A DNA stretch of 64,000 bases from Armatimonadota bacterium (GTDB lineage Bacteria; Armatimonadota; Fimbriimonadia; Fimbriimonadales; GBS-DC): the NCBI GenBank assembly GCA_013359125.1, contig JABWCR010000004.1, positions 20,607 to 84,606 on the forward strand. Direction: 5' to 3'. How positions within the stretch are numbered: the stretch's first letter is position 1; each line of letters begins with the position of its first letter. Position numbers and translations under genes: made by a program. The notes below the pieces were generated by a model. It was not told the origin of the DNA. It did no database searches and saw only the letters and a list, made by a program, of their open reading frames with translations. Below, in pieces: positions 16,783 through 25,334 of this stretch.

Positions 16783-17670
16783 ATGTTCGGTATTCGTTCA
16801 GCAGTGATATCCATTGGTGCGGCGGCGTTGTGCCTGACCGCCGGAGCACAGTTGAAGTTCAGCGAGATTTTTATCAATCCGCCTGGCAACGACAATGGTT
16901 TTGAATACATCGAGTTGGTGAGCGACGTTCCCAATTTTCAGATGACTGGGTATTGGGTGGTGATTATCGAAGGAGACGGCACGGTTGCCGGAGTCGTCGA
17001 TCAGGCGCTGAATTTGAGCGCATTCTCGACAGGATCAAACGGTATGTTCTTGTGGAGGGATGCGGAGACGGTCTTGTGCCCATCTCCGGAATCGGGCACG
17101 TCGCTCCATGTCGCGGACTTTGTCCCGGACATTGAGAACGGTACGAACACCTACCTGATCGCGCGCAATTTTACAGGTTCGGTAGGGATGGATCTGGACA
17201 CCAACAACGATGGCGTGCTGGACTTGTTGCCTTGGGACGAGGTTATCGATGCCGTGGCATGGAACGAGAACGAAGCTGGCGAGAGGATGTATGCCGCACA
17301 GTTGGGCGGATTCGAGTTTCCAACCGGTTTTAACTGGACGCCCGATATCGCCTTGCGCGTGTGCGGAGAGTGGGTTCTGTCAGATACATTGGGCACGGGC
17401 CCGGGACCATGGCGGCTTGACGATGTTCGCCGGTTTCCTGCGGAAGCTCTTTGGTCTGGGTATAAGGTTACGCCAGGCTCTTACAACCCTACCATTCTAG
17501 GCGACGTGAACGGCGACGGCGTGGTGGACGACACGGACCTGGCCTTGGTGTTGGAGAGTTTTGGGAGCGACAACGCTTGCTTGACGGCGGACATCAACGG
17601 CGACGGCGTGGTGGACGACACCGATCTTGCAATCGTGCTCGAAGCGTTTGGGCTTTCCTGCGGCGAGTAG
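16783..17670 (+). CDS. Secreted lamin-tail-like protein with C-terminal dockerin-type repeats
   Basis: This 295-residue protein has a signal peptide (residues 1-22, ending AGAQ) and a lamin-tail-like beta domain (LKFSEIFINPPGNDNGFEYIEL; about 23-200). It ends in two calcium-binding repeats, GDVNGDGVVDDTDLALVLESFG and ADINGDGVVDDTDLAIVLEAFG. The repeats are nearly identical at DNA level (17508-17533 and 17595-17620), which suggests recent duplication. A perfect AAAGGAGG ribosome-binding site precedes the ATG. Lamin-tail domains in bacteria are found on secreted or surface proteins; no enzymatic motif is visible. The repeats recur on the metalloprotease at 53330-55150. Confidence 0.8.
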   Translation: MFGIRSAVISIGAAALCLTAGAQLKFSEIFINPPGNDNGFEYIELVSDVPNFQMTGYWVVIIEGDGTVAGVVDQALNLSAFSTGSNGMFLWRDAETVLCPSPESGTSLHVADFVPDIENGTNTYLIARNFTGSVGMDLDTNNDGVLDLLPWDEVIDAVAWNENEAGERMYAAQLGGFEFPTGFNWTPDIALRVCGEWVLSDTLGTGPGPWRLDDVRRFPAEALWSGYKVTPGSYNPTILGDVNGDGVVDDTDLALVLESFGSDNACLTADINGDGVVDDTDLAIVLEAFGLSCGE

Positions 17671-17675
17671 GGTTG

Positions 17676-17705
17676 GATGGAGGGCGGATCGAGCCGCCCT
17701 CCATC
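17676..17705. terminator. 12-bp perfect hairpin after the lamin-tail gene
   Basis: The arms GATGGAGGGCGG (17676-17687) and CCGCCCTCCATC (17694-17705) pair perfectly around a six-base loop, five bases after the stop codon. A short T5 run follows only at about 17720, so this is either a weak intrinsic terminator or an mRNA 3'-end stabiliser. Confidence 0.6.
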
Positions 17706-17742
17706 GGCAGGAACCCCAGTTTTTGTGCTGAACTTGACGCCC

Positions 17743-18387
17743 ATGTCCGAACTTTACAATCCAGGCATGATGCCGTACATAACGGGTCTTTTGCCGGCGC
17801 GACACCCCATATTGATCGAGATGGAGGAGCGGGCTGAGAAGGACGGTTTTCCCATTGTTGGCGCTGCGAGCGGTCAGTTCTGCTACATGATCGCTAAGAT
17901 GATCGGCGCGCGGAGCGTTTTCGAGTTAGGTTCGGGCTATGGGTATAGCACGGCATGGTTCGCTCGGGCGGTGAGGGAGAACGGCGGGGGCAAGGTGCAT
18001 CACGTCGTCTGGCACGAGGACTTGAGCAAGGATGCACAATCGTATCTGGATCGATTGGGCTATGGCGATATGGTCGAGTATCACTTTGGCGAAGCGGTCG
18101 CCTATCTGAAGGATCAGACTGGCACGTTCGACTTGATCTTCAACGATATCGACAAGGAGGGCTATCCGGGTTCGATTCCGCTCATCAAGGAGCGTCTCAA
18201 TCCGGGCGGCGTTTTGATCGTCGACAACATCTTGTGGAGCGGGCGGGTTTTCGATTCGGAGGATCAGTCGGACGCGACGGTTGCTATACGAAAGACGGCC
18301 CAGATCGTGTTCGACGATCCCGAGTTTGCCGCGAGCATTGTGCCCTTGCGAGACGGATTGTTGGTGGCGCGGTATCAGCCCAAGTGA
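17743..18387 (+). CDS. Class I SAM-dependent O-methyltransferase (caffeoyl-CoA OMT type)
   Basis: This 214-residue methyltransferase has the SAM-binding glycine motif VFELGSGYGYSTAWFA (G63, G65, G67), a later FNDIDKEGYPG metal-binding acidic segment and GGVLIVDNILWSG, matching the cation-dependent methyltransferase_3 family. The start ATG at 17743 (MSELYNPG) gives the usual family length; an upstream in-frame ATG lies inside the terminator hairpin and was rejected. The stop overlaps the GTG start of the PII gene. The substrate is unknown; small catechol-like acceptors are typical. Confidence 0.85.
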   Translation: MSELYNPGMMPYITGLLPARHPILIEMEERAEKDGFPIVGAASGQFCYMIAKMIGARSVFELGSGYGYSTAWFARAVRENGGGKVHHVVWHEDLSKDAQSYLDRLGYGDMVEYHFGEAVAYLKDQTGTFDLIFNDIDKEGYPGSIPLIKERLNPGGVLIVDNILWSGRVFDSEDQSDATVAIRKTAQIVFDDPEFAASIVPLRDGLLVARYQPK

Positions 18388-18722
18388 AACGGATTCAAGC
18401 GGTTATCCGGCCGATTCGGTTTGAAGCGGTGAAGGTTGCGCTCGAGGAGATCGGCGTCCACGGTCTGTCGGTGATCGAGGCGCGGGGATTTGGCCGCCAG
18501 CAGGGGCACACGGAGAAGTATCGCGGCAGCGCGTATGCGGTGAATCTGTTGCCCAAGATCGTCTTAGAGATTGTTGCGCGCGACGACCAGGTCGATGAGA
18601 CGCTGAAGGCGATCGTAGACGCGGCTCAGACCGGCGAGATCGGCGACGGCAAGATCTTTGTCAGCGATGTGGAGGAGGCTATCCGCATTCGCACCGGCGA
18701 GCGCGGCGAAGCGGCGCTTTAG
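18384..18722 (+). CDS. glnB: PII nitrogen-regulatory signal protein
   Basis: This is a full-length 112-residue PII protein. It starts with KRIQAVIRPIRFEAVKVALEEIG, and its T-loop (GRQQGHTEKYRGSAYAV) has both Tyr51, the uridylylation site in proteobacteria, and Ser49, the phosphorylation site in cyanobacteria. The C-terminal GDGKIFVSDVEEAIRIRTGE is the PII signature 2. The GTG start overlaps the methyltransferase stop (GTGA). PII senses ATP/ADP and 2-oxoglutarate and controls transporters and nitrogen enzymes. No amtB or glnA is adjacent, and pairing with a methyltransferase is unusual. The last four bases overlap the next gene on the opposite strand. Confidence 0.93.
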   Translation: MKRIQAVIRPIRFEAVKVALEEIGVHGLSVIEARGFGRQQGHTEKYRGSAYAVNLLPKIVLEIVARDDQVDETLKAIVDAAQTGEIGDGKIFVSDVEEAIRIRTGERGEAAL

Positions 18723-19222
18723 GGCTGTGTCAACACCATGACGGGCACGCTGGGCAAACGAACAAAGAATCTATAGCGGTTTTCTGCGCGGTGCGTTTGG
18801 ATAGAGAACTCGCAGGACGATTCTTCCGAAAGGCTAACCATTTTGATCTCGGTGGGTAAAGGCGAATCCGTTTCTAACCCATCTTCCATTGCGAAAAGCG
18901 CGTCCTCCTCTCCTTGTATCGCGGGCGCTGTTGCTTTTGACGGAATCGGGGCAATACTCTTTTTCGGCGCCTTTCGCTCTGGCTTGGTTGAAGTCAAAAC
19001 GGTTTTACCGGGCTCGACAGGCTTTGGTACCGAAATATCTGCGTTCAGGCTGGTAGAGTTGGCGCTAAAGAGTTGGCTGGCGCGTTGCGCAACCGTGGTC
19101 GCGAGCGTATCGATCGCCTTCTGGCTTTGGTAGGCAAGATTCTTTGCGAAACCTCCGCTGACCAATGCCAGCAAAGCGCCGAGCATGATCACCATTATGG
19201 GCAGCCTTATTCGCTCGTTCAT
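18719..19222 (-). CDS. Hypothetical membrane-anchored protein
   Basis: This 167-residue protein is not recognised. It has one N-terminal membrane span (about residues 8-26, LPIMVIMLGALLALVSGGF), a short helical stretch, a Pro/Lys/Thr-rich low-complexity linker (about 65-105) and a C-terminal part without known motifs. The layout suggests a periplasmic protein anchored by its N-terminus. It converges with glnB with a four-base overlap. An AGGAGA-type ribosome-binding sequence lies upstream of the start. Confidence 0.6.
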   Translation of the reverse strand: MNERIRLPIMVIMLGALLALVSGGFAKNLAYQSQKAIDTLATTVAQRASQLFSANSTSLNADISVPKPVEPGKTVLTSTKPERKAPKKSIAPIPSKATAPAIQGEEDALFAMEDGLETDSPLPTEIKMVSLSEESSCEFSIQTHRAENRYRFFVRLPSVPVMVLTQP

Positions 19223-19270
19223 CTTGTCGTCTCCTGTTAGAAGGGTAAACGAACGAAGCGCTGTTTGGTT

Positions 19271-20170
19271 TCACCCAATTCTTTCCAGTTCCTCGCGAGG
19301 CCAGTTTGCGGCGTTGGCCCCGGCTTCGTAAGAGGACTGCAGAAAATCGAGAATCATCTGATCGGGGTCTTGGGACTTTCGCACGGCTTCGTAGGGCAAC
19401 AGCGCCATTGGAGAGCCGCGGAGTTCGATCCATTGGGCTTCTTTCGGCGCAAGTTGGGAATTGGCGAAGGATTCGGGCAATGGGGCATGGTAGCAGTAGA
19501 AGGCCGGCGCTGGGTAATTGTCGTCGCCGAACCAGAATCCTGCGCTGTTGACCTCGTGCGAATAGGCTTCCTGTGTTACTTTGTCGGCATTGGGCATTGC
19601 GGGGGCTCTTTGGCCGGAAAAGCGCGCAACAGCCAGATCGAAGCTGTGCCAAAAGAACTGGACCGGGCTGGATTTGCCGATAAATCGGCCTCGGAATTGC
19701 TTGAAGACAGGCTCTATTTGCGTCAGCGTCATCCATGCACGGGTTACGGCATCGGCATCGAAGGTCGCGTGATCATGGTCGACCGGAAAGGGCGTTTTGC
19801 TCTTACAGTCGTAGGGCTTAGCGATTATGGAGACTTGAATACCCATTTCTGCGAGCGACCGAAAGAGATCTGCGTAGCAGTCTGCGATGGGGCGAGATGT
19901 TAAGGGAAGGAAAAGCGTTCGATCTGGGCTGCGCACGACGATTTGACGGTCGACGAGGTCTTGTTCGATCTCGAAGCTGCCCTCGCCATAGGGAATTGGC
20001 CCCGTCGTGATTCCCCTTGGCGAAATATAGAGGGTTGCATGCCACCAGTGGTTCATCTTTGGATGCAGTTTAAGTCGGATTTTGCCCATCATCTGGGAGA
20101 CGAGTTGCCAGTAGAGTCGGCTGTCTTCCCATTCGCTCAATGGGAGATCGGGCAGGCGGCCAGCGTTCAT
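19271..20170 (-). CDS. DUF5996-like protein
   Basis: This 299-residue protein begins LPLSEWEDSRLYWQLVSQMMGKIRLKLHPKMNHWWHATLYISPRGITTGPIPYG and ends with an FWFGDDNYPAPAFYCYHAPLPES region, a pattern I associate with DUF5996, a family of unknown function. It lacks a signal peptide and transmembrane spans. The ATG at 20170 (MNAGRLPDLPL) was chosen over upstream codons because it follows the antiporter stop by only four bases and the conserved region starts directly after it. An AAAGG sequence lies upstream. It is co-directional with the antiporter and probably co-transcribed. Confidence 0.7.
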   Translation of the reverse strand: MNAGRLPDLPLSEWEDSRLYWQLVSQMMGKIRLKLHPKMNHWWHATLYISPRGITTGPIPYGEGSFEIEQDLVDRQIVVRSPDRTLFLPLTSRPIADCYADLFRSLAEMGIQVSIIAKPYDCKSKTPFPVDHDHATFDADAVTRAWMTLTQIEPVFKQFRGRFIGKSSPVQFFWHSFDLAVARFSGQRAPAMPNADKVTQEAYSHEVNSAGFWFGDDNYPAPAFYCYHAPLPESFANSQLAPKEAQWIELRGSPMALLPYEAVRKSQDPDQMILDFLQSSYEAGANAANWPREELERIG

Positions 20171-20174
20171 GAGG

Positions 20175-21632
20175 TCAATATACCTTTCTTTCGAACAGCG
20201 AGCGAAGTTCTTGCTGGTCTTCCTTTCGAGTCGCCAAGAGGATAGCGTCTCCCGCCTGAAGGATAGTGGATCCGCGGGGAATGTAGGAATCATCGCCGCG
20301 AACAAGCAGGACGATGAGCGCCGAACGGGGAAGATTCAGTTCGACCACCTGTTTACCAACAGCAGGAGAGTTGGGCGCCAGGGTGATTTCAAGAAGGTTC
20401 TTTTCAACTTTTTTGAGGGGGATATTGGGTGGCGAATTGTCTATGACGTCCAAGGCTTTGGCGATTGGGCCGAGCAGGGTCCCTTGAATCGCAACGGAAG
20501 TCAAGACTACGAAGAAGACGAGGTGAAAGAGGGTCTGCGCTTCCGGCAATCCATAGGACATCGGAATGGTAGCGAGAATGATGGGTGTGGCGCCCCGGAG
20601 TCCTGTCCAGGAGACGAAGAGCTTATCGCGCTTTCGCAGGGACCTTTCGCCAAACAGGGAAACGAATACCGCAATAGGTCTAGCGACAAGGATCAGCACG
20701 CCTGACAAAATCACGCCAGCGGCCGCAACTTCTCCTAATTGTCTTGGGAAGACCTGAAGTCCAAAGATCAAGAACATCGTGATCTGCATGAACCAGGCGA
20801 GGCCTTCGTGAAACTGGACTAGACCGATTTTGTAAAGGAAATTGCGTCTTCCCATCGTGAGGCCGGTCAGGTAGACGGCCAGAAAACCGCTTCCGCCGAT
20901 CGAGGCCGTTAGTCCGAACGATGTGATGACGAGAGCGGTAGTCGCCACGTAGTATAGACCGACGTACTCGAGCCTTAGGCGGTTGATCAACCAAACGGCG
21001 GCCAGACCGACCAACGGTCCAAGAATGGCTCCGATACTCATTTGCTGAACGAAGAGAGGCACTAGTGCGAGGATGTTCGTTTCTGGCTGAAGCATCATCT
21101 CGGTCAAGGCAATTGTCAGGAAGACTGCCATTGGATCGTTTAAGCCGGACTCAAGCTCTAGGAGAGGAGCCAGTCGTCCTTTGATACGAATGCTTCTTGC
21201 CCTTAAGACTCCAAAAACCGCCGCGGCGTCAGTCGATGCGACGATAGATCCGATGAGAAGTCCTTCGACGGGCGAGATGTTGAGCAGGTAGACGGCAGAG
21301 AAACCAACCAGCGCGGCGGTGATGACAACGCCTAAAGTGGCAAGCGATAAACCATGAGCTAGGATTGGCCTAACCGACTTCCAGTCTGTCTCAAGGCCGC
21401 CTGAGAACAGAATAATGCACAGGGCTATCGTGCCCACTGCACCAGCAAGCGGAGCGTTGTCGAAGTGGATGCCGCCTGGGCCGTCGCCACCGGCCAACAT
21501 GCCCATGCCCAAGAATAGTAAGAGCGCGGGTACGCCCAATTTTGCGCTTGCCTTGCTTGCTAGCACGCCGCCAAGAATCAGGAGACCGGCTACGGCCAAT
21601 CCCTGTTCTAGAGTGAATGGTAACGAAGGCAT
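20175..21632 (-). CDS. CPA1-type cation/proton antiporter with C-terminal RCK_C (TrkA-C) domain
   Basis: This protein of about 485 residues has some 12 hydrophobic segments of the Na+/H+ exchanger fold, including SGLNDPMAVFL, which holds the conserved ND ion site, and VASTDAAAVFGVL. A cytoplasmic RCK_C domain (from about residue 395, ending AGDAILLATRKEDQQELR) completes the NhaP2/CvrA architecture, which exports K+ or Na+ in exchange for protons. The frame is open upstream to a TTG at 21707, but the first ATG (21632, MPSLPFTLEQG) lies right before TM1 and was preferred. Neither start has a strong ribosome-binding site. Confidence 0.85.
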   Translation of the reverse strand: MPSLPFTLEQGLAVAGLLILGGVLASKASAKLGVPALLLFLGMGMLAGGDGPGGIHFDNAPLAGAVGTIALCIILFSGGLETDWKSVRPILAHGLSLATLGVVITAALVGFSAVYLLNISPVEGLLIGSIVASTDAAAVFGVLRARSIRIKGRLAPLLELESGLNDPMAVFLTIALTEMMLQPETNILALVPLFVQQMSIGAILGPLVGLAAVWLINRLRLEYVGLYYVATTALVITSFGLTASIGGSGFLAVYLTGLTMGRRNFLYKIGLVQFHEGLAWFMQITMFLIFGLQVFPRQLGEVAAAGVILSGVLILVARPIAVFVSLFGERSLRKRDKLFVSWTGLRGATPIILATIPMSYGLPEAQTLFHLVFFVVLTSVAIQGTLLGPIAKALDVIDNSPPNIPLKKVEKNLLEITLAPNSPAVGKQVVELNLPRSALIVLLVRGDDSYIPRGSTILQAGDAILLATRKEDQQELRSLFERKVY

Positions 21633-21727
21633 GGCTCGCTGGCGGTTCTTCAGGCCGTTCCCATAGAAAAGATTCGCTAGGCGGGCACGCGCTCCTTCTT
21701 GCAGCAACTTTCTATGGCTTCAGCCAG

Positions 21728-21733
21728 TATAAT
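21728..21733 (+). promoter_or_regulatory. -10 box (TATAAT) upstream of the TlpA/TPR gene
   Basis: TATAAT lies 36 bases before the ATG at 21770, leaving a short leader with an AAGGAG ribosome-binding site. No good -35 is visible at the standard distance. Confidence 0.45.
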
Positions 21734-21769
21734 TGATTGTGCGCCTCGGGAGGGGCAAGGAGAACGAGC

Positions 21770-22858
21770 ATGAACAAAGCGGCGATGGTTGGAGCATTGG
21801 CGATAGGATTGGGTCTGTGCGGAGCGTTCGGTCAGAACACGCTAAAGGTGGGGAGCGCGGCTCCCAAGCTGACGGTGGCGAAATGGGTGAAAGGCACACC
21901 GATCAAACAGTTTGACAAAGGCAAGACTTATGTCGTGGAGTTTTGGGCGACTTGGTGCGGGCCGTGCAGAACGTCGATCCCGCACATCACCGAGCTTGCG
22001 AAGAAGCATAAAGGCAAGGTCGAGGTGATCGGGGTCAGCATTTGGGAAACTCGCGATCCGAAAGACACGAGCTACTATGCGACCGTTACCGATTTTGTGG
22101 CTCAAATGGGCGATAAGATGGGTTACACGGTCGGAGTCGACGGGCCGGAAGGCACGATCGCAAAGGCGTGGATGGAGGCAGCGGGGCAGAACGGCATTCC
22201 GACCGCGTTCATCATCGACAAAACGGGCAAGATCGCATGGATCGGCCATCCGATGTCGATGGACAAGCCGTTAGAGCAGATCATTGCCGGCACGTTCGAC
22301 TCGAAGGCCTACGCCAAACAGATGGAGGAAGAAGAAGCCGCACAGGGCGCCCTGATGGAGATGATGGCGGAATTGGGCGATCTGGTTCAAGCCGGAAAGC
22401 ATCAGGAAGCGCTGAACAAGTTGGGCGAAGCCGAGAAGAAGCATCCCGCGATGGCCGAGCAGTTTGAGATGATCAAACTCGGCATCATGATCGAGGGAAC
22501 TATGGAAGGCGCGGCGGATCAAGCGACCAAGTTGGCCGCCAAGCACAAGGACAATGCCGAAGCGCTGAACAACTATGCATGGATGATGGTAGAGGAAGAG
22601 GCCCTGACCAAGAAGCACCCGAAGGCGGCAGATGTTGCGCTGAAGATCGCTGAGGATGCCGTGAAGCTGAGCAAAGAGGGCACGAGCCATATTCTGGACA
22701 CTCTGGCCATGTGCTGGTTTCGAAAGGGCGACATCGAGAAGGCGATCGAGTGGCAGACGAAGGCGATCGAGCAGGGCACAAAGGAAAAGGCCGATCCGGA
22801 GTTGATACAAGAGATGACGGAGCGGCTGAAGATGTTCAAGTCGAAGCGGACGAACTAA
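21770..22858 (+). CDS. Exported TlpA-like thioredoxin fused to a TPR-like helical domain
   Basis: This 362-residue protein has a signal peptide (MNKAAMVGALAIGLGLCGAF then GQ). A TlpA/ResA-type thioredoxin domain follows with WATWCGPC (C63, C66), the cis-Pro segment GIPTAFIIDKTG and the GVSIWE insert. From about residue 185 the protein is alpha-helical, with TPR-like repeats (HKDNAEALNNYAWMMVEE; SHILDTLAMCWFRKGDIEKA). It should reduce or isomerise disulfides outside the cytoplasm, possibly in cytochrome or envelope protein maturation. The ATG at 21770 is preceded by AAGGAG. The last four bases overlap the RlmI-like gene tail to tail. Confidence 0.85.
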   Translation: MNKAAMVGALAIGLGLCGAFGQNTLKVGSAAPKLTVAKWVKGTPIKQFDKGKTYVVEFWATWCGPCRTSIPHITELAKKHKGKVEVIGVSIWETRDPKDTSYYATVTDFVAQMGDKMGYTVGVDGPEGTIAKAWMEAAGQNGIPTAFIIDKTGKIAWIGHPMSMDKPLEQIIAGTFDSKAYAKQMEEEEAAQGALMEMMAELGDLVQAGKHQEALNKLGEAEKKHPAMAEQFEMIKLGIMIEGTMEGAADQATKLAAKHKDNAEALNNYAWMMVEEEALTKKHPKAADVALKIAEDAVKLSKEGTSHILDTLAMCWFRKGDIEKAIEWQTKAIEQGTKEKADPELIQEMTERLKMFKSKRTN

Positions 22859-24015
22859 TCGGCTTCGAACCAAAGGCACTTAAGATATAGGCTCTCGGGA
22901 AACTGCACGAGGTGCGGATGATCGGGAGCCTGTATCGTTATGTCCCGCAGAAACAGTCGGCGGCCCCGGTCTGACGCGGCCAACCGCGCCGATTCGATCA
23001 CGCCTTCGGCGCTCAGTTGATAGGAGCAGCTGCAGGCAACGATCTTGCCGTTCGGTTTCAGCCGAGGCAGCGCGTTGTAGATCAGCTTCCAGATGGCCCA
23101 CTTGAGCGAGCTTTTGCCCGTGCGGGACTTGGCGATGGCAGGCGGATCGAGGATAATCCAGTCGTATTTTTCGCTGCTCGCCTCTAACCACTCGAATGCG
23201 TTTCCAACGATGAACTCCGCCTTGAGATTGTTGCGGTCGGCGTGTTGGTTGGCAAGTTCGATGGCTTCGGGAAGGATATCGACGCCAACGACCGTTGCGC
23301 CAGCGCGAGCGGCATAGAGGCTCATGGCGCCGGTGTAGCAAAAGAGGTCGGCGACCGATTCGCCGGGCTTTACTTCGGTTTCAAACTTTCGGCGGGTCTC
23401 GCGCTGGTCGAGATAGAAGCCTGTCTTGAGACCCTGGGCGAAGGGGGCATTGAACTCGAACCCCGATTCTTGAAAGTCAACGGTTTCGCCCGGCTCGCCC
23501 CAAATTGGGCCGAAGAATGGTTGAAGGCCTTCTTCTTCGCGCCCAGCCATGTCGCTCCGTTCGTATATGCCGCGCGGATTGAATACGCTCGCAAGCGCTT
23601 CGAGCCAAAGAGGCTTGAGGCGATCTATTGCAGCGGTGCGAGATTGGACGACCAAGACGTCTGCATATTGATCGATTATGAGGCCTGGCAGCCCGTCTGC
23701 TTCGGAGAACACGACGCGCATCGCATTCGTTTCGGAAATCCAACGTGCGCGATTCTCCTTGGCCAATTCAATGCGTTCTGCGAAGAAGCCAAGGTCGATT
23801 GGACGTTCGATCAGCGAGAATATGCGAAGCGGGAAGCGGCTCTTGCCGTTGAAGCTGGCGATGGCGACGAACTGGCCGTTTGAATCGGTAACCCTCACAA
23901 TGTCGCCCGGCTTTGGGTCGTCGTTGACGAAGAGGATCTCGCCTCTTTGCACCCACGGGTAGAAGCCGCGCAGTTTCTTGTCTCGCCCTCGTTTGAGGCG
24001 GACTTCAGCGTGCAT
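22855..24015 (-). CDS. RlmI/RlmK-type class I rRNA (cytosine-C5) methyltransferase
   Basis: This 386-residue protein has an N-terminal PUA-like RNA-binding domain (KKLRGFYPWVQRGEI, about 10-75), an EEHHEE-type middle part with SEADGLPGLIIDQYAD, and a Rossmann methyltransferase with VADLFCYTGAMSLYAARAGA and the DPPAIAKS catalytic loop near residue 295. This is the RlmI (YccW) layout, which makes m5C in 23S rRNA; the exact target base is not deducible. The ATG at 24015 with GAGG upstream was preferred over a TTG two codons earlier. It overlaps the upstream hydrolase gene by 11 bases. Confidence 0.88.
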   Translation of the reverse strand: MHAEVRLKRGRDKKLRGFYPWVQRGEILFVNDDPKPGDIVRVTDSNGQFVAIASFNGKSRFPLRIFSLIERPIDLGFFAERIELAKENRARWISETNAMRVVFSEADGLPGLIIDQYADVLVVQSRTAAIDRLKPLWLEALASVFNPRGIYERSDMAGREEEGLQPFFGPIWGEPGETVDFQESGFEFNAPFAQGLKTGFYLDQRETRRKFETEVKPGESVADLFCYTGAMSLYAARAGATVVGVDILPEAIELANQHADRNNLKAEFIVGNAFEWLEASSEKYDWIILDPPAIAKSRTGKSSLKWAIWKLIYNALPRLKPNGKIVACSCSYQLSAEGVIESARLAASDRGRRLFLRDITIQAPDHPHLVQFPESLYLKCLWFEAD

Positions 24016-25279
24016 GGACAAGCCTCAATGTTCGGTCGGCAAGGCCGGAGATTCGGAGTTCGGCCATACCGAACAGACCGGTCGCAAGGCGGTCTTTTAG
24101 GGGTTTAGTCCAGCGTTTCGGCAGATTCGAGGCTCCCAGCGATGCGCCGAGAATGCTGCCGACCGTTGCCGCGTTGCAATCGGTGTCGAGTCCCATTTCG
24201 ACGGCAAGGCCGACACAGCGCGAGAAGTCCGGCCAGCCCCAAAGCAGCGCAATGAGCGCGATGGCATCGTTGTTGACAGCGTGCACCCAATGGTATTGGC
24301 CAAAAAAGGATCGGTCAATCGCGTCTCGAGCGTCTTGGGCAGACAGTCCCTGCTTGTGCCACTCCAGCACGGCGGCGACCATGGCCGCGTGGCGAGAATC
24401 CTTTGGCGTAACGGCAATGCCTGCCTTTAGAATCTGAAAGATGTCGTCGGTAACGAACGCCTTTGCGATGGCGGCGGCAAAGAACATCGCGCTGTAGACG
24501 CCGTTTTTAACGTGGCTGAGGGTTGCGTCTTTGTAAGCAAGTTCGGCCGCCCGAGCGGGGTTGCCCGGATGGGCGTAGGCGTAAGCGTCAACCCGAATAC
24601 GCGCACCGATCCATTCTCGATAGGGGTTCATAAAGGTCGCCGGGTCTTCTTCGTCGTTGACGATGTTCTTGTAGGCAACGCGCTCCGCAGTGTAGGTTTG
24701 ATAGTAGGGCAGGTAAGTCAGCCAGCCTTCAGCAACGTTCTCGGTCGTCAACTTTGCCCCGTGCTTTTCAAGAAGAAGAAGGCCGAGCACGCTATAGTCC
24801 GTGTCGTCGTCTCTTTCTGCACGATGAAACGAGCCTTTAGTACAGTAAAGGTAAGGGTTTGGGATTCTCTTGGGGCGTTTTCTCGATTCGGCCGGCAGGT
24901 AGTCCTCTACGCGGTCAAGACCGGCGCCTGCTATGTACTCCGCGATCTGTCGTCTGGACCAGCCTTCGACCGGTTTGCCGGCCATGCATCCGGCACAACG
25001 GCCCAGCCAGGCGCCGAGCATCTGATCGGGCAGGCGATTGGGATCTGGCTTCTCGTTGCGGGGCTTGCGTTGGACAATGTCGCCCCATGCCGAGGGTTCA
25101 ATAAAGGGCCAATCGCGTTTTTGGCGCATGGTAGAGAGTTCGCGGTAGAGCCCCATCGCCTCGTCGAATTGGACGGCGCGTTCCACGCGCTCAGCGATCC
25201 AAAACGTGTCCGCTCCTTCTTCCGTTTTCTGTCTCAGTTCGGCGCAGAGCAGTTCCAGCAGGGCGTCCACGTCTCGCAT
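24005..25279 (-). CDS. ADP-ribosylglycohydrolase-family protein with N-terminal extension
   Basis: This 424-residue protein has the ARH core from about residue 85: GAWLGRCAGCMAGKPVEG, the metal-binding DDDTDYSVL and the second metal motif MGLDTDCNAATVGSILGASLG. The first 80 residues are a helical extension not typical of DraG-type enzymes. Members remove ADP-ribose from proteins or small molecules through a dinuclear Mg site; the substrate here is unknown. PII is encoded only 5 kb away, but no DraT or nitrogenase is present, so a DraG role is not supported. It overlaps the RlmI-like start and diverges from the ABC ATPase. Confidence 0.85.
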   Translation of the reverse strand: MRDVDALLELLCAELRQKTEEGADTFWIAERVERAVQFDEAMGLYRELSTMRQKRDWPFIEPSAWGDIVQRKPRNEKPDPNRLPDQMLGAWLGRCAGCMAGKPVEGWSRRQIAEYIAGAGLDRVEDYLPAESRKRPKRIPNPYLYCTKGSFHRAERDDDTDYSVLGLLLLEKHGAKLTTENVAEGWLTYLPYYQTYTAERVAYKNIVNDEEDPATFMNPYREWIGARIRVDAYAYAHPGNPARAAELAYKDATLSHVKNGVYSAMFFAAAIAKAFVTDDIFQILKAGIAVTPKDSRHAAMVAAVLEWHKQGLSAQDARDAIDRSFFGQYHWVHAVNNDAIALIALLWGWPDFSRCVGLAVEMGLDTDCNAATVGSILGASLGASNLPKRWTKPLKDRLATGLFGMAELRISGLADRTLRLVHAR

Positions 25280-25318
25280 TGGCTTTATGTTCGGGGCCGG
25301 AAGGTTCTTACCTGCCTA

Positions 25319-25327
25319 TGCTACAAT
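25319..25327 (+). promoter_or_regulatory. Extended -10 box (TG-N-TACAAT) placed for a leaderless transcript
   Basis: TGCTACAAT ends eight bases before the ABC ATPase ATG at 25335, the same spacing as at galU. No ribosome-binding site separates them. Confidence 0.55.
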
Positions 25328-25334
25328 TCCGCCC

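Noticed and set aside
17955..18383. Upstream extension of the glnB reading frame to an ATG at 17955
   Set aside because: The stretch before 18384 is out of frame with the methyltransferase and has no PII similarity; the true start is the GTG at 18384, which gives Tyr51 the canonical number.
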